64,000 nt of DNA, from positions 620,001 through 684,000 of the forward strand of contig JAXMEL010000003.1 of NCBI GenBank assembly GCA_046348365.1, in the 5' to 3' direction. Below are positions 1 to 8,507 of this stretch, piece after piece (the first letter of the stretch is position 1; each line of letters begins with the position of its first letter). A program made the translations under genes and the position numbers. The notes beneath the pieces are model-generated. The model did no database searches. It was not told the origin of the DNA and was given only the letters and a program-made list of their open reading frames with translations. Source of the stretch: JAEUPI01 sp046348365 (GTDB lineage Bacteria > Pseudomonadota > Gammaproteobacteria > Burkholderiales > Burkholderiaceae_C).

Positions 1-223
1 CGTGCCGGTCGAAGGCGATGGTGCCGCCGCGCACGCGCGCCGTGCCCGGCAGCAGGCCGATCACGCTCCTGGCGAGCACGCTCTTGCCGCAACCGGTCTC
101 GCCGACGAGGCCCAGCGTCTCGCCCTCGGCGAGCTCGAGGTCGATGCCGTCGAGCACCTGCACCGCGCCGTCGAAGGTGTCGAAGTCGAGGCGGTAGTCG
201 TGAATAGCTAACAGAGACGTCAT
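1..223 (-). CDS. Dipeptide/oligopeptide ABC importer ATPase (DppD/OppD type), N-terminal part only
   Basis: ATP-hydrolysing subunit of a peptide-type ABC importer. Only the first 74 or so codons are present; the rest lies beyond the left edge. The start ATG (complement of 221-223) overlaps the TGA of the upstream permease as ATGA, so the two are probably translationally coupled. The visible part contains the Walker A motif GETGCGKSV after the conserved stretch LGLVGETG. DppD-type proteins normally run to about 320 residues and act at the inner face of the cytoplasmic membrane. It is the last visible gene of the minus-strand operon with the two permeases and the binding protein. The family is clear; the substrate cannot be told from this fragment. 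Confidence 0.9.
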   Translation of the reverse strand, partial: MTSLLAIHDYRLDFDTFDGAVQVLDGIDLELAEGETLGLVGETGCGKSVLARSVIGLLPGTARVRGGTIAFDRH

Positions 224-1134
224 AAGGACCGGCTCTTCGGATCGAGGATGTCGCGCAGCCCGTCGCCGAACAGGTTGAAGCCGAGCACCGTGAGGTAGAT
301 CGCGAGGCCCGGCGCGAGCGCGTACCACCAGCCCTCGGGCATGTAGCTGCGTGCGATGCTGATCATCGAGCCCCATTCGGGCGCCGGCGCCTTGGCGCCG
401 AGGCCGATGAAGCCCAGGCTCGCCGCCGCCAGCACCGCGAGGCCGAAGTCCATGCTCGCCTTGACGATCAGCGGCGACACGCAGTTGGGCAGGATGTGGC
501 GCGCGAGGATGTACGGCGTGCTCGCACCGACCGCGCGCGCCGCCTCGACGAACAGCTCCTGCTTCAGCGCCAGCGTCTTGCTCTCGATGAGGCGCACGTA
601 GCCCGGCCACCAGACGAGCGACAGCGCGATCACGCAGTTCATAATGCCCGGCCCGAGCGAGGCCACGATCGCCAGCGCCAGCGCGAGCCCCGGCACCGAG
701 AGAAAGACATCGGTGACGCGCATGATCGCCTCGCGCGTGCGCCCGCCTGCGTAGCCGGCGAAGATGCCCAGCGGCACGCCGACCACGACCGCCACCGCGG
801 TGATCACGAGGCCGATCCACAGCGAGGTGCGCGTGCCGACGATGACGCGGCTCAGGATGTCGTCGCCCATCTCGTCGGTGCCGAACGGGTGCGCGGCGCT
901 CGGCGGCTGCAGCTTGATCTCCATGTGCAGTGCGCCCTGCGCGTCTTCGGGGTAGGGCGCGAGAGCCGGGCCGAAGGCGGCGAGCACGAGGAACAGCAGC
1001 ACCAGCGCGAGGCCGAGCATCGAGCTGAAGCTGCGGCGGAACAGGTGCGCGTAGAGCCGCCACTGGCGCAGCGTGCCGGCATGGCGCTCGCGCCACGCGA
1101 TGTGTGCTTCCACGTCAGCTGCTCCACCGCGCAT
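220..1134 (-). CDS. ABC transporter permease, DppC/OppC type
   Basis: Inner-membrane permease of a peptide-class ABC importer, 304 residues, the normal length for DppC. A cytoplasmic N-terminus and first membrane segment (about residues 33-55) are followed by the OppC-type periplasmic stretch with the motif HPFGTDEMGDDILSR. The remaining membrane helices carry the EAA-loop region EAARAVGASTPYILARHILPN near residue 200, where the ATPase docks. It sits between DppB (upstream, separated by a palindromic repeat) and the ATPase (4-nt overlap). Earlier starts are possible because no strong ribosome site is visible, but the chosen ATG gives a normal N-terminus. Peptides or small modified amino acids are plausible cargo; this is inferred from the family only. 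Confidence 0.92.
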   Translation of the reverse strand: MRGGAADVEAHIAWRERHAGTLRQWRLYAHLFRRSFSSMLGLALVLLFLVLAAFGPALAPYPEDAQGALHMEIKLQPPSAAHPFGTDEMGDDILSRVIVGTRTSLWIGLVITAVAVVVGVPLGIFAGYAGGRTREAIMRVTDVFLSVPGLALALAIVASLGPGIMNCVIALSLVWWPGYVRLIESKTLALKQELFVEAARAVGASTPYILARHILPNCVSPLIVKASMDFGLAVLAAASLGFIGLGAKAPAPEWGSMISIARSYMPEGWWYALAPGLAIYLTVLGFNLFGDGLRDILDPKSRSL

Positions 1135-1162
1135 CGCGCGACCCGCGACGCATGAATCGGCC

Positions 1163-1262
1163 GGCTCCCTCTCCCGCTGGGCGGGAGAGGGTTGGGGTGA
1201 GGGTGGGTTCGGAGCACTCAGCCCTCACCCCCCGCCCTCTCCCGCAGGCGGGAGAGGGAGCC
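1163..1262. repeat. Paired inverted REP-like palindromic element inside the ABC operon
   Basis: Two G/C-rich hairpin units lie back to back. The outer arms are GGCTCCCTCTCCCGC (1163-1177) and its exact complement at 1248-1262. Each unit is itself a CTCTCCCGC...GCGGGAGAG hairpin followed by a GGTGAGGG-type tail in opposite orientation. This is the form of repetitive extragenic palindromes common in beta- and gammaproteobacteria. It fills most of the gap between the two permease genes and could slow polymerase or stabilise the upstream mRNA. I see no second copy in the window. Confidence 0.8.
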
Positions 1263-1289
1263 CGTGAGCGGCCAGCCGGCAGCATCAAT

Positions 1290-2297
1290 TCAGGCCTCGC
1301 GCAGCCGCGGGTCGAGCCAGGCGTAGGCGAGGTCGATCGCGAAGTTGATCAGCATGAAACTCAAGCCCACGCAAAGCGCGACGCCGATCACCGGCTGGAA
1401 GTCGGAATACAGCGCCGACTGCACCGCATACAGCCCGATGCCCGGCCAGTCGAACACCGTCTCGACGAGCACCGTGCTGCCGAGCATCCAGCCGAAGCGC
1501 AGGCCGATGATCGCCAGCGTGGGCAGCATCGCGTTGCGCAGCGCGTAGACGGCGACGATGCGCCACGGCGCGATGCCGTGCGCGCGCGCCGCGGTGATGT
1601 GGTCGCTGGCCAGCACCTCGATCATCTCGGCACGGTTGACGCGCAGGATCGACGCCAGGCACGGGAACGACAGCACCACCGCAGGCAGCACCAGGTGCTG
1701 CAGCGCCTGCACGAAGGTGTCCCACTCGCCGCGGAGCATCGCGTCGAGCAGCAGCAGGTGCGTGATCGGCTCCGGCGGCGGCGTCGTGATGTCGAGTCGC
1801 CCCGACACCGGCAGCCACTCGAGCTTGACCGCGAAGTACAGCTGCAGCAGCAGCCCGAACCAGAACGCCGGCAGCGCGACGCCCGAGACCGAGAAGATCC
1901 GCGTCAGATGGTCGAGCGCGCGGTCGCGGTACACCGCGCTCAGCATGCCCATCGGCACGCCGACCGCGATGCCGAGCGCCATCGCGGCCAGCACGAGTTC
2001 GAGCGTCGCCGGGAAGTAGCGCGCCAGCTCCTGCAGCACCGGCTTGGTCGAGACGATCGAGCGCCCGAGGTCGCCTTGCACCAGGCCGCCCAGGTAGTGC
2101 AGGTACTGCGCCGGCAGCGGCCGGTCGAGGCCGTACTCGCGTCGCAGCGCGTCGACCATGTCCTGCGTGGCGTTGGGCCCGGCGATCAGCCGCGCCGGGT
2201 CGCCCGGCGCGACCTGCGTGATCACGAACATCAGGCTCGCCAGGCCGAGCAGCATCAGCGCCAGCAGCGCGAGGCGCTTGCCGACGACGATCAGCAT
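1290..2297 (-). CDS. ABC transporter permease, DppB/OppB type
   Basis: First permease of the peptide-type ABC importer, 335 residues, typical for DppB. The N-terminal signal-anchor helix is followed by the DppB hallmark APGDPA near residue 32, a periplasmic loop, and five further membrane helices. The EAA-like region (residues about 225-245, with HGIAPWRIVAVYALRNA) is the ATPase contact. It begins 25 bases after the stop of the binding-protein gene and belongs to the same minus-strand operon. With DppC it forms the membrane channel. The family assignment is firm; no substrate-determining residue can be read. Confidence 0.92.
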   Translation of the reverse strand: MLIVVGKRLALLALMLLGLASLMFVITQVAPGDPARLIAGPNATQDMVDALRREYGLDRPLPAQYLHYLGGLVQGDLGRSIVSTKPVLQELARYFPATLELVLAAMALGIAVGVPMGMLSAVYRDRALDHLTRIFSVSGVALPAFWFGLLLQLYFAVKLEWLPVSGRLDITTPPPEPITHLLLLDAMLRGEWDTFVQALQHLVLPAVVLSFPCLASILRVNRAEMIEVLASDHITAARAHGIAPWRIVAVYALRNAMLPTLAIIGLRFGWMLGSTVLVETVFDWPGIGLYAVQSALYSDFQPVIGVALCVGLSFMLINFAIDLAYAWLDPRLREA

Positions 2298-2322
2298 GGT
2301 GCGCAGTCCGAGGCGGCGGCGA

Positions 2323-3927
2323 CTACTTCGCGTCGATCCACAACTGGTACAGATCGACTTCGCCGGTGAAGCGCACCGGGCTGAACTGGAAACCCTTGAG
2401 GTAGTCGCGCTGCGCCCAGCGGCGGTTCTGGATCATGCCGAAGACCTCGGGCTGGTCGGCCATGATCTGCTGCTGGATCTGCGCGTACAGCGGCGCGCGC
2501 TCCTCCCACTTGCCCGTGGCGCGCGCCTTGTCGATCAGCGCATTGACCTTCGGGTTGTCGTAGTGGCTCATCGCGAAGTACTGGCCCCAGGCGTTGCGGT
2601 GGTACTGGTAGGCCACCGCGTCGGGGTCGGTCGAGATCGGCGTCACGTACACGCTCGTCATGTGCGGCGCGGTCTCGGGCTTGGAGCCGCGCGACACCAT
2701 GTTGGGCCACTGCTCGGCGATGACGTTGACCTTGATGCCCAGCTTCTGCAGGTTCAGCAGCAGCACGAGGCCGATGCGGCGCGCCTCTTCCAGCCCGGCC
2801 ACGTAGTAGTAGTCGAGCTCGATGCCGCCTTGCGGGTAGGCCGACTTGGCGAGGTACTCGCGCGCCTTGGCCAGGTCCTGCGTCGGCCGGCCGGCCACGT
2901 CGATGTGGCCGCGCATGCCCTGCGGGAACGGGCTCGTTTCGAGGATCGCGGCGCCGTTGTAGATCTTGAGCATCGAGTCGTAGTCCATCGCATAGGCGAT
3001 GGCCTTGCGCAGGTTGAGGTCCTTGGTCGGCCCCTGCTGGGTGTTGAACTTGATGCCGAAGGTGGTCATGCCCACGTGGTCCTGCACCACGGTGCCCTTG
3101 CTCGCCTTGAGCTGGTCGAAGTCTTCGGGCGTCAGGCCCTCGACGATGTCGACCTCGCCGCGCGCCAGCGCCGCCTTCTGCGCCGCCGGCTCGCGGATGA
3201 TGCGGTAGACGATCGCCGCCGGCCGCTTGGCCTCGCCCATCGGCCAGCCCTTCCAGTAGCCTTCGTTGGCCACCAGCTCGTGCAGCGTGTTCTGCTCCCA
3301 GCGCTTTTGCTTGTACGGGCCGCTGCCGGCGCTGTTTTCGGTGAGCCACTTCTGGCCGTAGTCGTTGTCGACCTCGTGCGCCTTCACCTGCTTGGGGTTG
3401 ACGATGTACCACCACGGCACCCAGCCGAGGAACGGCGCGTAGCCCTGCTTGAGCGTGAAGCGCACCGTGCTCGCGTCGACCACCTGGATGCCCGACGGGT
3501 CGAGAAAGTCCTTGAGCATCCACGCCACGCCCTTGTTGAGCTTCAAGCCGCGCTCGAAGCTGTAGCGCACGGCTTCTGCGTCGACCGGGTCGCCGTTGTG
3601 GAACTTCGCGTTCTTCACCAGGTGGAAGGTCCACACCTTGGCGTCGGCGCTCGATTCCCAGCGCTCGGCGAGCCACGGCTCGACCTTGGCCGGGTTGCCG
3701 GTGTACTTGGCCAGCGCGTCGTACAGCGCCTGCTGCATCATGCGCGTGCTCCAGTCGTAGCGCACGTGCGGGTCGAGCACCGGCACCTGCTGGCGGCCGC
3801 CGAAGACGATGACCTTGCGATCGCCCGCGCGCTCGAAGGCCTGGGCCGGTGCCACGGCAACGGCCAGCATCACGCCGGCCAGCGCGCCGAGTGCAAGTGG
3901 TCGCGCGAGATGTCGCAACGTCTTCAT
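2323..3927 (-). CDS. Periplasmic peptide-type solute-binding protein (SBP_bac_5 family)
   Basis: Captures the substrate in the periplasm and delivers it to the DppBC permease. The start at 3927 is preceded by an AGGAG ribosome site; an in-frame extension upstream would run back into the preceding gene. The protein is 534 residues, normal for the family. It starts with a Sec signal (basic KTLRHLAR, hydrophobic core, cleavage probably after APAQA near residue 30). The mature part has the family features: an early VLDPH motif, then RFHNGDPVDAEAVRYSFER-type text reading here as KFHNGDPVDAEAVRYSFE, and GSGPYK. It lies between aroM (31 bases upstream) and dppB. The ligand could be a dipeptide, a hydantoin-like ring or another amino-acid derivative; only the context favours the last two. 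Confidence 0.93.
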   Translation of the reverse strand: MKTLRHLARPLALGALAGVMLAVAVAPAQAFERAGDRKVIVFGGRQQVPVLDPHVRYDWSTRMMQQALYDALAKYTGNPAKVEPWLAERWESSADAKVWTFHLVKNAKFHNGDPVDAEAVRYSFERGLKLNKGVAWMLKDFLDPSGIQVVDASTVRFTLKQGYAPFLGWVPWWYIVNPKQVKAHEVDNDYGQKWLTENSAGSGPYKQKRWEQNTLHELVANEGYWKGWPMGEAKRPAAIVYRIIREPAAQKAALARGEVDIVEGLTPEDFDQLKASKGTVVQDHVGMTTFGIKFNTQQGPTKDLNLRKAIAYAMDYDSMLKIYNGAAILETSPFPQGMRGHIDVAGRPTQDLAKAREYLAKSAYPQGGIELDYYYVAGLEEARRIGLVLLLNLQKLGIKVNVIAEQWPNMVSRGSKPETAPHMTSVYVTPISTDPDAVAYQYHRNAWGQYFAMSHYDNPKVNALIDKARATGKWEERAPLYAQIQQQIMADQPEVFGMIQNRRWAQRDYLKGFQFSPVRFTGEVDLYQLWIDAK

Positions 3928-3958
3928 GAAGGGCTCCTCTTTCGTTCGGGTACGGGAT

Positions 3959-4624
3959 TCAGACGATCTGCTGCACCGCGCCGGCAACGATGCGCCGTGC
4001 CAGCAGCACCGGCTTGTCGACGATCGCCGCCACGCGCGCGCGCATCGCCTCGGTGTAACCCATGCAGTGCATCACCACGAGATCGCACGCGGCCAGCTCG
4101 CGCGCGGCGGCCTCGAGCCGGTCGCCGCTGTAGGGTGAGTAGTGGCTCGCGGTCACGCGGCGTTCACCGTCGGTCTGCAGGTGGAACTCCTGCACCTGGC
4201 GCGCCAGCGGCAGCATCACGCCCAGGTTGCGGCAGCCGAGCGAGAACGCGTCGACCATCGCATCGACCACGCGCTGCGCCTCGATCAGCAGCGTCTTGCT
4301 GCCGAGACGATCGAAGTAGCCGGTGCACAGCAGCGTGATGGCGTCGAAGCGCTGCTTGTCGAGTTCGTCGAACAGCGCTTGCAGGCGCACGCCGGTCTCG
4401 CGCTTGCCGATCACCACCTCGGTGCCGTCGCGCAGGCGCGTGGCCAGGCTCGCCTCGCCGGGCGGCGGCAGCATGTGGGCCACCTCGGCATGGCTCAGGC
4501 CGTCGAGCGCGCCGAACTCGACCGCGTCGACTTCGCCGTGCACCGCGGCCAGGATCTCGGGCAGCATGTCGACCCGCGGCGACTGGCCGATGGTGACGAA
4601 GGCAACGCGCGGCGCACGGGGCAT
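3959..4624 (-). CDS. aroM: AroM family protein
   Basis: A 221-residue protein of the AroM family (E. coli AroM is about 225 residues and has no firmly known reaction). The start is set by the motif APRVAFVTIGQSPRVD at the N-terminus, which matches the family start (LTIGxxPR). Two cysteines sit in motifs that recall Asp/Glu/hydantoin racemases: C100 in LLCTGYFD and C187 in MHCMGYTE. From memory, E. coli AroM keeps only the second. The gene lies between the AroM-LuxR regulator and the binding protein of a peptide-type importer, opposite DUF917 and hydantoinase-like genes. A racemase-like or cyclic-amide-handling role in that pathway is an inference. Confidence 0.85.
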   Translation of the reverse strand: MPRAPRVAFVTIGQSPRVDMLPEILAAVHGEVDAVEFGALDGLSHAEVAHMLPPPGEASLATRLRDGTEVVIGKRETGVRLQALFDELDKQRFDAITLLCTGYFDRLGSKTLLIEAQRVVDAMVDAFSLGCRNLGVMLPLARQVQEFHLQTDGERRVTASHYSPYSGDRLEAAARELAACDLVVMHCMGYTEAMRARVAAIVDKPVLLARRIVAGAVQQIV

Positions 4625-4743
4625 GGCGGTTTGGATGGCAAGGCGGCGCGACGAGGGTATGCCAAGCCCGGCCGCCGCACCCATACGGGCGAACACGTAA
4701 GTCGCAACGGCGGGCGGGGCCACCGGCCCGGCCCTGGGGGCGA

Positions 4744-5727
4744 TCAGGGCCCCGGCTGCTCGACGCCCAGCACCATGCGGATCAGCGCGCCGACCGAGGC
4801 CGCACCCATTTTCTCCATCATCTTCGCGCGGTGGATCTCCACCGTGCGCGGCGAGATGTCGAGCTGGCGGCCGATGGCCTTGTTGCTCAGGCCTTCCGCC
4901 ACCAGCGACATCACCTGCCGCTCGCGCGGCGTCAGCGTCTGCATGCGCGCGGCGGTCGCCGTGGCGGCGCCATCGTCGGCGCGGCCGTCTGCCAGCGGCG
5001 GCGCCGGGCGCCGGCTGCCGCCGGGGTCGAGCAGCAACCGGATCGCGCCGGCCACCACGCGCCGCGCCAGGATCACCGGCCGCGCCATGCGCGCGGCCAC
5101 GGCCTCGCGGTCGGCCTCGACGTAGCCGACCGAGTTGAGCACCACGAAGTCGCAGCCGCGCAGGTCGTCGGCGGCGCGGCGCAGGTCGGCCGCGTCGCCG
5201 CCGGCGGCGTGGGTGAAGCGCAGCGCGCAGCCGGGCACCGAGTAGCCGGCGTTCTCGTCGACCTGGCGGCGCAGCGGGTAGATCACGCCCACCGTCTGGC
5301 CGGCGGCGGCGAGTGCGGCGATCGATGCGTCCATCGCGCGCTGGGCGTTCACGGTAGGGCACTCGCTCTCGAACTCGCGCGACAGGCCCGTCGTCAGGAT
5401 GATCAGCAGGTCGAAGCGCGACGGGTCGATGCCGCGGCAGATCGCCTCCATGCGCCGCGCGAGGCGCTGGCGCGACAGCACCACGTCGCTCCCGTCGCGC
5501 AGCCGCGTCACGAGGCTGCTCTCGCCGGCGCGCGGCGCCAGCGCGGCGATCTCGCGCTCGGAGAGGCCGTCGAGCGCGCCGAACTCCTGCACGTCGAGCG
5601 CCATCGGCAGCTGCGCCAGGATGTCGGGCACGAGGTCGTCGCGCGGCGTCTGGCCCAGCGTGAGGCAGGCCACGCGCCGCCGCGCGCCGCCGGCGGGCGT
5701 TCCCGGCGTGGTCGGCTCGAGCGGCAT
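4744..5727 (-). CDS. AroM-like sensor domain fused to a LuxR-type helix-turn-helix: predicted transcriptional regulator
   Basis: A 327-residue protein of two parts. Residues 15-232 align along their whole length with the AroM protein encoded next door (CLTLGQTPRDD, EFGALDGLSEREI, VGVIYPLRRQVDE, ARRVVAGAI). After a Pro/Ala-rich linker, residues 265-318 form a typical LuxR/GerE DNA-binding domain (LTPRERQVMSLVAEGLSNK, then RTVEIHRAKM). The two cysteines of the neighbouring AroM are replaced, by T112 (ILTTG) and S199 (LNSVG), so this copy is probably a ligand sensor, not an enzyme. It is the first gene of the minus-strand importer operon and divergent from DUF917, so it probably controls both. 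No response-regulator receiver is present. I do not know a characterised protein of this architecture. Confidence 0.88.
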   Translation of the reverse strand: MPLEPTTPGTPAGGARRRVACLTLGQTPRDDLVPDILAQLPMALDVQEFGALDGLSEREIAALAPRAGESSLVTRLRDGSDVVLSRQRLARRMEAICRGIDPSRFDLLIILTTGLSREFESECPTVNAQRAMDASIAALAAAGQTVGVIYPLRRQVDENAGYSVPGCALRFTHAAGGDAADLRRAADDLRGCDFVVLNSVGYVEADREAVAARMARPVILARRVVAGAIRLLLDPGGSRRPAPPLADGRADDGAATATAARMQTLTPRERQVMSLVAEGLSNKAIGRQLDISPRTVEIHRAKMMEKMGAASVGALIRMVLGVEQPGP

Positions 5728-5824
5728 CGGGGCAGTGTAGCGGCCGGCTACGTAGGCATCCTGATTTGCGCCCGCGCGGCCGCGGCGTACCGTGCCGCCA
5801 CGTCACACGATCAGGTTTTCGAGC
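5728..5824. promoter_or_regulatory. Divergent intergenic region between the AroM-LuxR regulator and the DUF917 operon
   Basis: This 97-base gap must hold promoters for both directions. It contains the inverted repeat GTAGC-GGCCG-GCTAC at 5737-5751, a possible operator for the AroM-LuxR protein. I cannot pick clear -35/-10 boxes in either direction. The operator call is weak because five-base arms are easily found by chance. Confidence 0.3.
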
Positions 5825-6916
5825 ATGCAACGACCCATCGAAGCCGGCGAGATCGAAGCCCTCGCCATCGGCGCCTGGATCCTCGGCACCGGCGGCGGCG
5901 GCAACCCGTATCTCAACTATCTCAACTGCCGCCAGCTCGTCGAAGACGGCGCACGCCTGACGCTGATGGACCCGATGGACCTCGCCGACGACGACCTCGT
6001 GGCCGTGGTCTCGAACATGGGCGCGCCGCTGGTCGGCCAGGAGCGGCTCAACGACCCCGCCACCGCGGCGCGCGCGGTGACGATGATGGAGGAGCACCTC
6101 GGTCGCAAGTTTCGCGCCGTGATGAGCGTCGAAATCGGCGGCGGCAACGGGCTGCAGCCGCTGCTGGTGGCGGCGCAGAAGAAGATCCCCGTCGTGGATG
6201 CTGATGCGATGGGCCGCGCCTACCCCGAGGCGCAGATGACGAGCTTCGCGATCGGCGAGCTGCCGATGGCGCCGATGTCGCTGGCCGACGTGCGCGGCCA
6301 CGAGGTCATCATCCAGAAGGTGACGAGCTGGAAGTGGATGGAGCGCATCGGCCGCAAGATCGTCACCGAAGTCGGCTCGATCGCCAGCACCTGCAAGGCG
6401 CCGCGCACCGGCCGCGAGGTGAAGGACTGGGGCATCCACTACACCACCACCAAGGCGATCCGCCTTGGCCAGGCCGTGCTCGACGCGCGCGCGCGCCACG
6501 CCGACCCGATCACCGCGGTGCTCGACCACGAGGGCGGCCGGCAGATCTTTCGCGGCAAGATCAGCGACATCCAGCGCCGCGCCACCGAGGGCTTTCTGCG
6601 CGGCAAGGCCACGATCGAGGGCCTCGACGCCGACCGCGGCCGCACGCTGGTGCTCGAATTCCAGAACGAGTTCACGGTCGGCACCGTCGACGGCGACGCG
6701 GTGGTGATGACGCCCGATCTCATCTGCGTGCTCGACACCGTCGGCGGCGAGGCCATCGGCACCGAGACGCTGCGCTACGGCCAGCGCGTGACGGTGATCG
6801 CGCTGCCGGCGCCGCCGGTGCTCACCAGCCCCAAGGGCCTGCAGCACGTGGGCCCGCGCGCCTTCGGCTACGACCTCGAATTCAAGTCCGTGTTCGCGGC
6901 GGGAGGCCGGCCATGA
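5825..6916 (+). CDS. DUF917 family protein (hydantoinase/oxoprolinase-associated)
   Basis: A 363-residue protein of the DUF917 family, which Pfam, as I recall, now links to S-methyl-thiohydantoin desulfurase. The start ATG at 5825 precedes QRPIEAGEIEALAIGAWILG; the family signature GTGGGGNPYL follows near residue 24. Other conserved text includes VSNMGAPLVGQE, SVEIGGGNGLQPL and VDADAMGRAYPEAQM. Family members are nearly always encoded beside a short hydantoinase/oxoprolinase, as here, where its stop overlaps the next start (ATGA). The pair probably acts on a five-membered cyclic amide or an analogue. Divergent transcription from the AroM-LuxR gene suggests control by that protein. The exact substrate is unknown. 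Confidence 0.9.
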   Translation: MQRPIEAGEIEALAIGAWILGTGGGGNPYLNYLNCRQLVEDGARLTLMDPMDLADDDLVAVVSNMGAPLVGQERLNDPATAARAVTMMEEHLGRKFRAVMSVEIGGGNGLQPLLVAAQKKIPVVDADAMGRAYPEAQMTSFAIGELPMAPMSLADVRGHEVIIQKVTSWKWMERIGRKIVTEVGSIASTCKAPRTGREVKDWGIHYTTTKAIRLGQAVLDARARHADPITAVLDHEGGRQIFRGKISDIQRRATEGFLRGKATIEGLDADRGRTLVLEFQNEFTVGTVDGDAVVMTPDLICVLDTVGGEAIGTETLRYGQRVTVIALPAPPVLTSPKGLQHVGPRAFGYDLEFKSVFAAGGRP

Positions 6917-8469
6917 AGCGCATCGGCATCGACGTGGGCGGCACCAACACCGATGCGGTGCTGGTCGAGAACAACGCGGTGGTGGACGCCATCAAGGTGC
7001 CCACCACCGAAGACGTGATGAGCGGCGTGGTGGCGAGCCTGCGCCAGCTGCTGGCGCGCGTCGGCGATCGTGCGCGCGGACTCGACGCGGTGATGATCGG
7101 CACCACGCACTTCGTCAACGCCGTGGTGCAGCGGCGCGAGCTGGTGCGCGTGGCGGCGTTGCGCATCAGCCTGCCGGCGTCGCAGTCGCTGAAGCCGATG
7201 GTCGACTGGCCGCGCGACCTGCGCGCCGCGGTCGACCCGCTGGTCTGCATGGTGGAAGGCGGGCACGAGTACGACGGCCGGCCGTTCATGCCGCTCGACG
7301 AGCGCGCCGTGCGCGAGGCGGCCCGGCGCATCAGCGACAGCGGCGTGCGCGCGCTCGGCATCAGCGCCACCTTCTCGCCGCTGACCGCCGAGCACGAGCT
7401 GCGCGCCGCCGAGATCGTGCGCGAGGTCGACCCGGGCATCGCGGTGACGCTGTCGCACCGGCTCGGCCGCATCGGCTTGCTCGAACGCGAGAACGTCACG
7501 CTGCTCAACGCCTGCCTGTCGCAGCTCGGCCGCACGACGATTGCCGCTTTCAAGGCCGCCTTGCGCGAAACCGGCCTCGCGGCGCCGTTCTACCTGACGC
7601 AGAACGACGGCACCGTGATGCTGGCCGACGTGGCCGCCGAATTCCCCGTCTACAGCTTCGCCAGCGGGCCGACCAACAGCATGCGCGGCGCGGCCTTCCT
7701 GACTCGGCTCGATGACGCGATGGTGGTCGACGTCGGCGGCACCACCAGCGACATCGGCTGCCTGGTGCACGGCTTCCCGCGCGAGGCCAACAACGTGGTC
7801 GAGATCGGCGGCGTGCGCACGCTGTTCCGCATGCCCGACCTGCTGTCGCTGGGCCTCGGCGGCGGCACGCTCGTCGTCGAAGGCCGCGCCGGCGCGGCAC
7901 CGGTCGTCGGGCCGCGCAGCGTCGGCTTTCGCCTGCCCGAGAAGGCGCTGGTCTTCGGCGGCGACACGCTCACCACCGCCGACATCGGCGTCGCCGCCGG
8001 GTTGATCGACCTCGGCGACAAGGCGCTCGTCAAGCATCTGAGCCCGGCGCTGGTGAAGGCCACGCTGGCGCGCATCGGCGAGATGCTCGAAGAAGGCATC
8101 GACCGCATGAAGACGCAGGCCGACGACGTGACGCTCGTCGCCGCCGGCGGCGGCGCCTTCCTGATTCCCGAGAAGCTCGCCGGCGTCGGCCGCGTGCTGC
8201 ACGTGCCGCATTCGAGCGTGGCCAACGCGGTGGGCGCGGCGATCGCGCAGGTGTCGGGCGAGATCGACCAGGTCTTCACCGGCCTCGGCCGCGACGCTGC
8301 GCTGGCCGAGGCCAAGGCGCTGGCCGAGGACCGCGCCGTGCACGCCGGCGCCGACCGCGCGAGCCTCAAGCTCGTCGACATCGAGGATCTGCCGCTGGCC
8401 TACCTGCCGGGCAATGCGTTGCGCGTGCGCGCGCGCGTGGTCGGCGACATCGCGCGCGCGGCTGCCTGA
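6913..8469 (+). CDS. Hydantoinase/oxoprolinase (HyuA) family protein, short form
   Basis: A 518-residue ASKHA-fold ATPase of the HyuA/oxoprolinase type. Such enzymes phosphorylate and open cyclic amides such as hydantoins or 5-oxoproline. The phosphate-binding motifs are DVGGTNTDAVLV at the N-terminus and DVGGTTSDIG in the second half, with GLGGGTLV after it and AAGGGAFLIP near the C-terminus. Long HyuA proteins run to about 700 residues; this shorter form is typical of the partner of DUF917. The start is set by the ATGA overlap with DUF917. The two genes form an operon divergent from the importer and AroM genes. Cyclic-amide catabolism is a family-based inference. Confidence 0.9.
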   Translation: MKRIGIDVGGTNTDAVLVENNAVVDAIKVPTTEDVMSGVVASLRQLLARVGDRARGLDAVMIGTTHFVNAVVQRRELVRVAALRISLPASQSLKPMVDWPRDLRAAVDPLVCMVEGGHEYDGRPFMPLDERAVREAARRISDSGVRALGISATFSPLTAEHELRAAEIVREVDPGIAVTLSHRLGRIGLLERENVTLLNACLSQLGRTTIAAFKAALRETGLAAPFYLTQNDGTVMLADVAAEFPVYSFASGPTNSMRGAAFLTRLDDAMVVDVGGTTSDIGCLVHGFPREANNVVEIGGVRTLFRMPDLLSLGLGGGTLVVEGRAGAAPVVGPRSVGFRLPEKALVFGGDTLTTADIGVAAGLIDLGDKALVKHLSPALVKATLARIGEMLEEGIDRMKTQADDVTLVAAGGGAFLIPEKLAGVGRVLHVPHSSVANAVGAAIAQVSGEIDQVFTGLGRDAALAEAKALAEDRAVHAGADRASLKLVDIEDLPLAYLPGNALRVRARVVGDIARAAA

Positions 8470-8507
8470 AGCGAGGCCAGCGGCAGCGTGACAATGCGAG
8501 CCGCACC

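Noticed and set aside
1163..1262. CRISPR-like repeats
   Set aside because: There are only two inverted hairpin units with no spacers; it is an extragenic palindrome.
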